A stretch of 6,133 bases of DNA from CAYYBZ01 sp964470285 [NCBI: uncultured Oligoflexia bacterium] (GTDB lineage: Bacteria; Bdellovibrionota_G; CAYYBZ01), in NCBI GenBank assembly GCA_964470285.1, contig CAYYBZ010000137.1:1-6133 (forward strand). Reading direction: 5' to 3'. The notes under the pieces were generated by a model, which was not told the origin of the DNA, made no database searches, and was given only the letters and a program-made list of their open reading frames with translations. Position numbers and translations under genes: made by a program. This document shows, piece after piece, positions 1 to 4,024 of the stretch; position 1 is the first letter of the stretch, and each line of letters starts with the position of its first letter.

Positions 1-35
1 GAAGGTTCCGTCGGTGAGACTCCCCCTGGGGACGG

Positions 36-75
36 AAAAATAGCCGGAACACCTTTCGTGTTTCGGCTATTTTTT
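36..75. terminator. Bidirectional terminator-like hairpin C of R1
   Basis: AAAAATAGCCG pairs with CGGCTATTTTT. An inner stem AACAC/GTGTT is separated from the outer stem by single mismatched bases, and the loop is about 5 nt. A-tract and T-tract flanks mean either strand gives a GC stem followed by U residues. It lies downstream of brnA on the minus strand and would end that operon. Confidence 0.75.
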
Positions 76-117
76 ATATTAATATTAATCGATTAATCCA
101 TTAATATTAATATAAAA
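72..117. repeat. AT-only perfect inverted repeat inserted in R1
   Basis: An 18-bp arm TTTTATATTAATATTAAT (72-89) is repeated as its exact reverse complement at 100-117, with a 10-bp loop. It sits between hairpin C and the terminal C-tract. Copy R2 has only about 6 bp at this place and R3 has a different insert there. It could be a third hairpin, a protein-binding site or a small insertion; the sequence does not decide. Confidence 0.7.
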
Positions 118-193
118 CCCAAATCCTCATTCTATATTTCTATAATAAAATTTTCCCCCAAATCGAAAGTGTGAAGGGGTAAAGAATTTAGTT

Positions 194-445
194 CTATGAA
201 GCCTTTCTAAGTTTTTCTTCAATGGCCATAGTTAAAAGCTGTCTTATTACTGCCGCTCTTGTATTCCCCTGAAGCTTGGCAATTTTTTCTATCTCCAGTG
301 CTAGCCAGGAGGGTATGTCAATGGGAGGAAGCTTTACAACTTTACTCAACCCTTCGTTAACAATTCCTTTGGAGAAATCAATTTCAACCTTTCCATTGTC
401 AAAAGCTTCATCAAATTCCTTTAGCTTTTGCCTGTTTTTCTTCAT
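194..445 (-). CDS. brnA: BrnA-like ribbon-helix-helix antitoxin
   Basis: This is an 83-residue protein with a charged N-terminal half and a C-terminal segment that fits a BrnA/CopG ribbon-helix-helix domain. Residues about 38-80 contain LPPIDIPSWLALEIEK, then KLQGNTRAAVIRQLLTMAIEEKL, the pattern of a short beta strand followed by two helices. In BrnTA systems the antitoxin binds and inhibits BrnT, and the complex represses its own promoter through the RHH domain. It overlaps the end of the toxin gene by 35 bp, in the toxin-first order typical of brnTA. The ATG at 445 is chosen because AAGGAG (462-457) lies 11 bp upstream, inside brnT. The family call rests on the paired gene as much as on the motif. 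A generic CopG-type antitoxin is the alternative name. Confidence 0.8.
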   Translation of the reverse strand: MKKNRQKLKEFDEAFDNGKVEIDFSKGIVNEGLSKVVKLPPIDIPSWLALEIEKIAKLQGNTRAAVIRQLLTMAIEEKLRKAS

Positions 446-683
446 TTGGTCTTGCTCTCCTTACTGAAATTATTCTAAATTCATTATTTCTGATTGTGAA
501 TATTCCAACGTAATATTTTTTCTTGAATTTACCGATTACCGCATGCCTGTATTCTTTCTTTTCATAGGCAATACCTACAGTTAGGATGTTTTTCCCTTCG
601 AAAATATGATCTCTAGCTTCTTCGAATGAAATCCCATGCTTTTTCTTATTTCCTGAAGATTTCTTAGGATCCCAACTGTACAT
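411..683 (-). CDS. brnT: BrnT family toxin (DUF497, RelE-like ribonuclease)
   Basis: This 90-residue protein has the BrnT/DUF497 hallmarks. The N-terminus is WDPKKSSGNKKKHGISFEEA (residues 4-23, matching the WDxxKxxxNxxKHGxxFEEA pattern). The C-terminal strand is RIISVRRARPNEE (about 69-81, matching RIISxRxAxxxE). BrnT folds like RelE and is a translation-inhibiting RNase. The conserved basic residues H16, R70, R74 and R75 and the late E residues are in the expected places, so it looks intact. The first ATG at 683 gives the normal family length. No Shine-Dalgarno is visible before it, and the likely -10 is only a few bases upstream, so the transcript may be leaderless or nearly so. It is the first gene of a two-gene unit lying alone between repeats R1 and R2. 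Confidence 0.9.
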   Translation of the reverse strand: MYSWDPKKSSGNKKKHGISFEEARDHIFEGKNILTVGIAYEKKEYRHAVIGKFKKKYYVGIFTIRNNEFRIISVRRARPNEEKQAKAKGI

Positions 684-716
684 ATATATTTTATATCATA
701 TTAATATAAAAATGCA
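684..716 (-). promoter_or_regulatory. Putative brnTA promoter and operator
   Basis: On the minus strand TTGCAT (716-711) is followed after 16 bp by TATAAA, which ends a few bases before the brnT ATG. Within the spacer lies ATATTAATAT (698-707), a perfect 10-bp palindrome. It is a plausible site for BrnA autorepression, but AT-rich DNA forms such palindromes readily. The assignment is by position only. Confidence 0.4.
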
Positions 717-815
717 ATAATAAAGCTATAATTGCTCCATTTTACTTCTTAACTTACCGAGATTGTTAGAAAATGACCATACATATAGGGTTCGACTGGC
801 TACATGCTGGGGACG

Positions 816-854
816 TACAAAAAAGCCGAGCCAAAAGCTCGGCTTTTTTGTTAT
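816..854. terminator. Bidirectional terminator-like hairpin A of R2
   Basis: ACAAAAAAGCCGAGC (817-831) pairs perfectly with 837-851 (GCTCGGCTTTTTTGT) around a 5-nt loop. The GC stem has A6 on one side and T6 on the other, so it reads as an intrinsic terminator on both strands. The equivalent hairpins in R3 and R4 use different stem sequences. Confidence 0.85.
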
Positions 855-960
855 CCCATTGGGGGTAACGAGAACGCCCGAACCGAAGGTATGCTTTGCG
901 AAGAAGTAGAAACTTTCGTAAGAACGTACCGAAGGTTCCGTCGGTGAGACTCCCCCTGGG
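855..960. ncRNA. Candidate structured core (hairpin B) of R2
   Basis: This is a long imperfect hairpin. CCCA (855-858) pairs with TGGG (957-960), and GGGGG (861-865) with CCCCC (952-956). A conserved, mostly unpaired ring follows (GAGAACGCCC against CGTCGGTGAGA). Then GAACC (880-884) pairs with GGTTC (934-938), a GAA/GAA internal loop follows, and GGTA (888-891) pairs with TACC (927-930) under an irregular apex. Whether it acts as RNA or as folded single-stranded DNA is unknown. I did not match it to any RNA family I know, and the functional strand is undetermined. Confidence 0.45.
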
Positions 961-965
961 GACGG

Positions 966-1004
966 AAAAAGAGCTGAAACACATTTCGTATTTCAGCTCT
1001 TTTT
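966..1004. terminator. Bidirectional terminator-like hairpin C of R2
   Basis: AAAAAGAGCTGAAA (966-979) is the exact reverse complement of TTTCAGCTCTTTTT (991-1004), with an 11-nt apex that can pair a little further. It lies downstream of the nucleotidyltransferase gene on the minus strand and would end that operon before the brnTA unit. Confidence 0.8.
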
Positions 1005-1088
1005 ATATTTCCCCCCAAATCAAAAGTGTGCCGCTTGCGATATTTAAGGAAAAGTTCTAAAAGTGATCTAAAAGTAACGCAGTACCTC

Positions 1089-1610
1089 TTATTCTTCAAA
1101 AATTTCTTCCAAAGCATAAAGTGTTTTCTGTGGAAATCTCTTTAGGGGATAATATTGTGTAATTATATCTAATGCCTTTTCATATGATTTAATATTTAGA
1201 TGCCTTATCAGATAACGGATATCGTCAAGATCGTGAAATTCTTCACCGATCCTCATGGAAAGGCATTTCATTGCCAGGAGATATTCTCCTGTTGAGGAAA
1301 ACACACGAAGATTACTCAGTTCCAAAAAAGAGTCAAAATCACCTTCAGTACTTAAATAACCTTTGACTGCATCGCTAAGCCAATCTTCCTTGGTTCCGGT
1401 TTTCAGGGCAACTTTTACGGCAGCATCTCTTATTTTTTGAGTTGGCTGGAAGAAGGCGTCTACGTCTTTGGTTGAAGGTCTCGCATTATATACAAGACAC
1501 ATAACCGCTCCGCCAACCATATAGATTTCTCCCTCTATTGAATCGCTTTTAAGTTGTTCGTTTAATAGCTTAAACATACGTTCAATGTCTTTTTTGTTTA
1601 GATGTGTCAT
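1089..1610 (-). CDS. DUF6036-type nucleotidyltransferase, probable toxin of a TA pair
   Basis: This 173-residue cytosolic protein has the small nucleotidyltransferase (NTase) pattern. A VGGAV glycine motif lies at residues 32-36, followed by an STKDVDAFF segment (46-54) with the DxD-like pair D49/D51. A later helical segment (about 107-135) has EYLLAMKCLSMR and then EFHDLDDIRYLI, as in the DUF6036/AbiEii-like group. Some NTases in this superfamily are TA toxins, for example AbiEii/MenT types acting on tRNA. The actual substrate here cannot be read from sequence. The ATG at 1610 follows the upstream RHH gene by 5 bp. Its AAAGGA ribosome site (1626-1621) lies within the last codons of that gene, 10 bp from the start, so the two are translationally linked. 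The stop is 58 bp from repeat R2. The family call is good; the toxin role is inferred from the partner and setting. Confidence 0.72.
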   Translation of the reverse strand: MTHLNKKDIERMFKLLNEQLKSDSIEGEIYMVGGAVMCLVYNARPSTKDVDAFFQPTQKIRDAAVKVALKTGTKEDWLSDAVKGYLSTEGDFDSFLELSNLRVFSSTGEYLLAMKCLSMRIGEEFHDLDDIRYLIRHLNIKSYEKALDIITQYYPLKRFPQKTLYALEEIFEE

Positions 1611-1615
1611 ATTTT

Positions 1616-2113
1616 TTAAATCCTTTTGCCAACCGTTGAATCTATGAAAATATTACGTCTACGAAATGGTGGGGGAGTGTGAGTTAAAAGGTAAAGCCTT
1701 AAGCTTTTTAAATCAGAACCAAAATGAGGTTTTTCCAAAGGCCTAATATCTTTTGTCCATCTGGGAGCTCTTCTTGTCTTCAGGTTTGCTGTATATTCTA
1801 CCATAGCGGCTATGTAGTTTAAGTAAAAAGGCGACAATGTTAAAGGCGGCGGGTTAGATACCATTATTTCAAATTCATCACTCGAAGAATTCTTTAATAG
1901 ATCATGTAACTCAGCTAAAACATATTTAGTTTTTGAATTATCAGAAATTTTACGGAGCAATTTTTGGAAAGTCTCCTGGGCATCAGGCAATAATTTACTC
2001 AGTATCCAGCGTGATGTGCTCATATTTGATTTTTTTGCAAAGTGAACTATCGCTTTTTTTTCATTTGGAGAAACGCGTATTTGCAATTGTGATATTTTAT
2101 TTGATTCCTTCAT
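1616..2113 (-). CDS. RHH-domain DNA-binding protein, probable antitoxin to the NTase
   Basis: This 165-residue protein has an N-terminal ribbon-helix-helix-like region at residues about 8-45: ISQLQIRVSPNEKKAIVHFA is a beta strand plus first helix, and SNMSTSRWILSKLL is the turn and second helix. The C-terminal half is well marked but of no named domain that I know. It includes LSPFYLNYIAAMVEYT, TRRAPRWTKDIRPLEKPHF and PPPFRRRNIFIDSTVGKR, and I infer that it contacts the NTase. The gene precedes the NTase by 5 bp in the antitoxin-first order. It starts at ATG 2113, about where a very strong promoter would place the first transcribed base, and no Shine-Dalgarno is seen, so translation may be leaderless. 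A perfect inverted repeat over the promoter suggests autoregulation. Alternative: a plain RHH regulator unrelated to toxin neutralisation. Confidence 0.7.
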   Translation of the reverse strand: MKESNKISQLQIRVSPNEKKAIVHFAKKSNMSTSRWILSKLLPDAQETFQKLLRKISDNSKTKYVLAELHDLLKNSSSDEFEIMVSNPPPLTLSPFYLNYIAAMVEYTANLKTRRAPRWTKDIRPLEKPHFGSDLKSLRLYLLTHTPPPFRRRNIFIDSTVGKRI

Positions 2114-2148
2114 AATGTAAGTATACTTTGATATAAGAAAAATGTCAA
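2114..2148 (-). promoter_or_regulatory. Near-consensus sigma70 promoter of the RHH-NTase operon
   Basis: Minus-strand TTGACA (2148-2143) and TATACT (2125-2120) are separated by exactly 17 bp. The -35 is a perfect match and the -10 matches five of six positions. The expected start of transcription is at about 2113, which is the A of the start codon. Confidence 0.8.
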
Positions 2149-2164
2149 TACATTTGTATTGACA
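2143..2164. promoter_or_regulatory. Perfect inverted repeat, probable RHH antitoxin operator
   Basis: TGTCAATACA (2143-2152) and TGTATTGACA (2155-2164) are exact reverse complements around a 2-bp TT centre. The left arm contains the whole -35 hexamer of the minus-strand operon, so a bound protein would block RNA polymerase. The two half-sites suit a dimer-of-dimers RHH repressor. The right arm also gives TTGACA on the plus strand, but no good -10 follows it. Confidence 0.7.
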
Positions 2165-2279
2165 ATATGTACGTAATTTGCCACATTTTCATTAATAAAT
2201 TATGATATTAATGATTTATCGAACAATAGATTGAAATGACCATACATATAGGGTTCGACTAGCTGAATGCTGGGGACGC

Positions 2280-2320
2280 ATAACAAAAAAGCCGACCTTC
2301 CCGGTCGGCTTTTTTGTTAT
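2280..2320. terminator. Bidirectional terminator-like hairpin A of R3
   Basis: A perfect 18-bp stem joins ATAACAAAAAAGCCGACC (2280-2297) with 2303-2320 around a TTCCC loop. A6 and T6 tracts flank the GC part on both sides. Confidence 0.87.
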
Positions 2321-2426
2321 CCCATTGGGGGTAACGAGAACGCCCGAACCGAAGGTATGCTTTGCGAAGAAGTAGAAACTTTCGTAAGAACGTACCGAAG
2401 GTTCCGCCGGTGAGACTCCCCCTGGG
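2321..2426. ncRNA. Candidate structured core (hairpin B) of R3
   Basis: It is identical to the R2 core except at 2407 (C instead of T), which lies in the unpaired ring next to GGTGAGAC. Pairings are CCCA 2321-2324 with TGGG 2423-2426, GGGGG 2327-2331 with CCCCC 2418-2422, GAACC 2346-2350 with GGTTC 2400-2404, and GGTA 2354-2357 with TACC 2393-2396. Confidence 0.45.
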
Positions 2427-2430
2427 GACG

Positions 2431-2469
2431 TTAAAAAAATAGCTGCCCTAAAGGCAGCTATTTTTTTAA
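2431..2469. terminator. Bidirectional terminator-like hairpin C of R3
   Basis: A perfect 17-bp stem joins TTAAAAAAATAGCTGCC (2431-2447) with 2453-2469, with loop CTAAA. It lies just downstream of the Fic gene on the minus strand and is the likely end of its transcript. Confidence 0.87.
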
Positions 2470-2535
2470 CCCTTAACCCTTAATTAATTAAGGCTTAATC
2501 CTTAATCAATCCTTTATCCTTGATCCTTAATTATT
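2470..2535. repeat. CCTTAA/ATCCTT-rich degenerate tandem insert in R3
   Basis: This is a low-complexity stretch with repeated CCTTAA, TTAATCCTTA and ATCCTT units of about 6-8 bp and imperfect period. It occupies the same place in the repeat as the AT palindrome of R1, so this junction accepts variable sequence. Confidence 0.6.
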
Positions 2536-2568
2536 CCCCCCCAATCGAAAGTGTGCTGAAAGTGAAGT

Positions 2569-3612
2569 TTAAACCTTTTTCCACTTTGCACCACGCCCCA
2601 ATCCGATGCATTTGAGTTTTCCGTCTTTACGCATGTTGTTTAAAACCACTCTTATCATATCTCTACCGGTTGAAGGGCAAGCTTTTTCTATGTCTGTAAT
2701 CGTAAAAGTGGTAGGCATATTTTCAACGGCATTTTGGATAAGGTTTGTTTTTGCACCTCTGACTCTGAGTATTGCGCCTACGCTTTCTTCAAGCTGGCTA
2801 CAGGCTGTCAAGACTGTTCCCAGGAAATACTCCCACCAGGGACGAATATTATGATTGTTATCATGCCATCCCTGTGAAGATTTTAGAAGAACGTCGTAAT
2901 AAGATTCCTTGCTGTCTTCTACTATCTTCTCAAGGCTTATGTAACGGCCAACTTCATAGCTTGATTTATGAAGAAGCAATGTTGTCAAAAGTCTGGAAAT
3001 TCTGCCGTTACCATCTGTAAAAGGATGGATGCAAAGAAAATCTAAAATAAAAGAAGGGATAAGAATAAGCTTTGAGATTTTTCCTTCATTCCAAATTCTG
3101 TTGAATAACTTACACGTTTCTTCTATGTAGTAAGGTGTCTGGCGTGAGGAAACAGGGATAAATCTGCTGATCCATCGCCCATCAGGAAGTCTTTCTTCAA
3201 TTGTATTATCTTTATGTTTCCATGCTCCTGATATCAATCCTGTTCCTTTAAGCATTTCTGAATGAAATTTTAAGATTGTTTTAGGGTTAATTTCTAGTGA
3301 TTCAAACTGTGTATGGATTCTTGCCAAAACATTTCTATAGCCGACTATCTCTGCCTCCGGTCTATCTTTAGGTTTTGCCTTATCAGCCATTATCATCTTA
3401 AGACGTTCCGGCATAACAGTAATTCCCTCTATTCGGTTCGAAGATTCGGAACTTTGTATGATGGCAGCTTGTTTTAAGGTATCCAGAATCTGCGGAGTTT
3501 GCTTTGTATACAAATCCTGTTTTCCTTTGTATTCACCCAACTTTTGAACTGCTTGGATTAGCTCAAGAGGCAAAGGGGTTTTATCTAAGTAGCTGATATT
3601 TAAAGATTTCAT
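2569..3612 (-). CDS. Fic family protein (AMPylase-like, class II with N-terminal inhibitory helix and C-terminal winged helix)
   Basis: This 347-residue cytosolic protein carries an intact Fic motif HPFTDGNGR at residues 196-204 (catalytic H196, D200, N202, R204). That is the pattern of Fic enzymes which transfer AMP from ATP to protein hydroxyls. A class II inhibitory motif S58-N-R-I-E62-G63 lies in the N-terminal Fic_N region; the glutamate normally competes with the ATP gamma-phosphate and keeps the enzyme low in activity. SGAWKHKDNTIEE (128-140) fits the beta-hairpin flap region that docks targets. Residues about 285-347 look like a winged-helix DNA-binding domain, ending in NNMRKDGKLKCIGLGRGAKWKK. 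It stands alone between R3 and R4, with its stop 13 bp from R3. A weak GAAGAG site precedes ATG 3612. Targets are unknown. It may act like a self-contained toxin or regulator, because class II Fic proteins carry their own inhibitor. Confidence 0.92.
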   Translation of the reverse strand: MKSLNISYLDKTPLPLELIQAVQKLGEYKGKQDLYTKQTPQILDTLKQAAIIQSSESSNRIEGITVMPERLKMIMADKAKPKDRPEAEIVGYRNVLARIHTQFESLEINPKTILKFHSEMLKGTGLISGAWKHKDNTIEERLPDGRWISRFIPVSSRQTPYYIEETCKLFNRIWNEGKISKLILIPSFILDFLCIHPFTDGNGRISRLLTTLLLHKSSYEVGRYISLEKIVEDSKESYYDVLLKSSQGWHDNNHNIRPWWEYFLGTVLTACSQLEESVGAILRVRGAKTNLIQNAVENMPTTFTITDIEKACPSTGRDMIRVVLNNMRKDGKLKCIGLGRGAKWKKV

Positions 3613-3628
3613 AATAACTCTTCGTTTG

Positions 3629-3670
3629 TTACCACATTAATTACCACATTTAACTAATTATTACCACATT
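3629..3670. promoter_or_regulatory. Three direct repeats of TTACCACATT upstream of the Fic gene
   Basis: Exact copies lie at 3629-3638, 3641-3650 and 3661-3670, in the 17-58 bp before the Fic start codon (AATGTGGTAA on the coding strand). A weak candidate -35, TTGCCT (3683-3678), would put the repeats across the spacer, -10 and leader. This suits an operator array for autoregulation by the winged-helix domain of the Fic protein, which is inference. Confidence 0.6.
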
Positions 3671-3753
3671 TATTTTCAGGCAACAGGAAAAGCTAATTGC
3701 AACTATAGTTGTGACCATACATATAGGGTTCTCCTAGCTGCATGCTGGGGACG

Positions 3754-3795
3754 CATAACAAAAAACCAGCCTTAAAGGCTGGTTTTTTTGTTATG
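3754..3795. terminator. Bidirectional terminator-like hairpin A of R4
   Basis: CATAACAAAAAACCAGCC (3754-3771) pairs with the stretch ending GTTATG (3795), with one extra T in the T7 tract against A6. The stem CCAGCC/GGCTGG differs from those in R2 and R3 while its place is the same. Confidence 0.83.
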
Positions 3796-3801
3796 ACACT
3801 G

Positions 3802-3948
3802 CAGGGGAATGGAGAAGGCCCGATAACTCAAATCGGCCTATGAGGAAGTAAAAGCTAGCTTGTATCAAAAATAATAAGTAGAGCTTTCGTAGTAATTAGG
3901 GTTTTAGTAAAAACGAATTTGAGTTATCCGTCGGTGAGACTCCCCCTG
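3802..3948. ncRNA. Candidate structured core (hairpin B) of R4, variant form
   Basis: CAGGGG (3802-3807) pairs with CCCCTG (3943-3948). GATAACTCAAAT (3822-3833) pairs perfectly with ATTTGAGTTATC (3917-3928), replacing the GAACC/GGTTC arm of R2 and R3. CCTA/TAGG and AAAGCT/AGCTTT can pair further in. The flanking ring is kept: GAGAA, GCCCGA on the left, CCGTCGGTGAGACT on the right. The apex keeps GAAGTA and CTTTCGTA, with about 30 extra bases between them. Confidence 0.45.
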
Positions 3949-3955
3949 GGGACGT

Positions 3956-3988
3956 ATAAAAAAGCGACCCTTTTGGTCGCTTTTTTAT
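3956..3988. terminator. Bidirectional terminator-like hairpin C of R4
   Basis: A 14-bp perfect stem has ATAAAAAAGCGACC (3956-3969) against 3975-3988, with loop CTTTT. It would end minus-strand transcription coming from the exported-protein gene at 4112-4642. Confidence 0.85.
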
Positions 3989-4024
3989 GAAACTTCCAAA
4001 GCAGGAGGTATGAACATCTATATG

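Larger units (their letters stand above)
1..173. repeat. Structured intercassette repeat, copy R1 (left-truncated by window edge)
   Basis: This is the 3' half of the large repeat that also occurs at 774-1030, 2237-2555 and 3712-4012. It starts inside the core hairpin: positions 1-34 match 931-964 exactly, including the block running from CCGTCGG through GACTCCCC to CTGGGGACG. Hairpin C (36-74) follows, then an AT-rich insert with a perfect palindrome (72-117), then the C-tract and terminal CCCCCAAATCGAAAGTGTG (155-173). The end is set by comparison with the other copies, which all stop at GTGTG or GTATG. It lies 20 bp beyond the brnA stop codon, so it is the downstream boundary of the BrnTA unit. 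Confidence 0.85.
774..1030. repeat. Structured intercassette repeat, copy R2 (complete, 257 bp)
   Basis: The repeat opens with TGACCATACATATAGGGTTC (774-793), identical in R3 and R4. In order it holds GCTGGGGACG (806-815), hairpin A (817-851), core hairpin B (855-960), CCTGGGGACG (955-964), hairpin C (966-1004), a C-tract (1011-1016) and AAATCAAAAGTGTG ending at 1030. Positions 844-964 match R3 2310-2430 at 120 of 121 bases; the sole difference is T941 versus C2407. The first CATAC (778-782) can pair with the last GTGTG (1026-1030), closing the whole element. There are no obvious target duplications, and no convincing reading frame runs through it. Confidence 0.9.
2237..2555. repeat. Structured intercassette repeat, copy R3 (complete, 319 bp)
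   Basis: It has the same order as R2: TGACCATACATATAGGGTTC (2237-2256), GCTGGGGACG (2269-2278 by alignment), hairpin A (2280-2320), core (2321-2426), CTGGGGACG (2422-2430), hairpin C (2431-2469), C-tract (2536-2542) and AATCGAAAGTGTG ending at 2555. It is longer than R2 because of a 66-bp insert rich in CCTTAA and ATCCTT units between hairpin C and the C-tract. Its end lies 13 bp from the Fic stop codon, and its start lies about 124 bp upstream of the RHH gene. Confidence 0.9.
3712..4012. repeat. Structured intercassette repeat, copy R4 (complete, divergent, 301 bp)
   Basis: It shares the opening TGACCATACATATAGGGTTC (3712-3731), GCTGGGGACG (3744-3753), and the block from CCGTCGG (3928-3934) to CTGGGGACG (3946-3954). 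The middle of the core differs from R2 and R3, and the 3' end reads CTTCCAAAGCAGGAGGTATG (3993-4012) instead of the C-tract with GTGTG. The terminal GTATG (4008-4012) pairs perfectly with the initial CATAC (3716-3720). It is the last repeat on the right; the DNA beyond has no further copy, so it marks one edge of the array. Confidence 0.85.

Noticed and set aside
788-796. tRNA T-arm-like GGGTTCGAC in the repeat
   Set aside because: There is no matching arm, acceptor stem or anticodon arm around it, and R4 reads GGGTTCTCC instead.
880-938. Group II intron domain V or other intron remnant
   Set aside because: GAACC...GGTATG...CGTACC...GGTTC superficially resembles domain V, but the catalytic triad and bulge are not in place, the GAA/GAA internal loop does not fit, and there is no reverse transcriptase gene.
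774-1030. Classical integron attC site
   Set aside because: I find no clear R'/R'' boxes (GTTRRRY and RYYYAAC) at the ends, the element is about twice the size of usual attC sites, and it carries two terminator-like hairpins. GTTATCCC...GGGGGTAAC at 850-869 is suggestive in R2 and R3 but absent from R4.
774-1030. Retron msr-msd or MITE
   Set aside because: No reverse transcriptase is present, no branching-G and inverted a1/a2 repeat arrangement of the usual kind was identified, and no target-site duplication or simple terminal inverted repeats longer than about 5 bp are seen.
766-1117. Minus-strand reading frames at 766-984 and 851-1117
   Set aside because: They run through the hairpins of repeat R2, have low-quality composition and no ribosome site, and R4 does not preserve such a frame.
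1933-2115. Plus-strand reading frames at 276-467, 1933-2115, 2606-2854, 2772-3020, 4844-5035 and 5035-5322
   Set aside because: All lie antisense to well-supported genes (brnA/brnT, RHH protein, Fic, SagB) and show no domain or ribosome-site support.
774-4012. CRISPR array
   Set aside because: Repeats are 257-319 bp, are separated by genes, and are not evenly spaced by short unique spacers.
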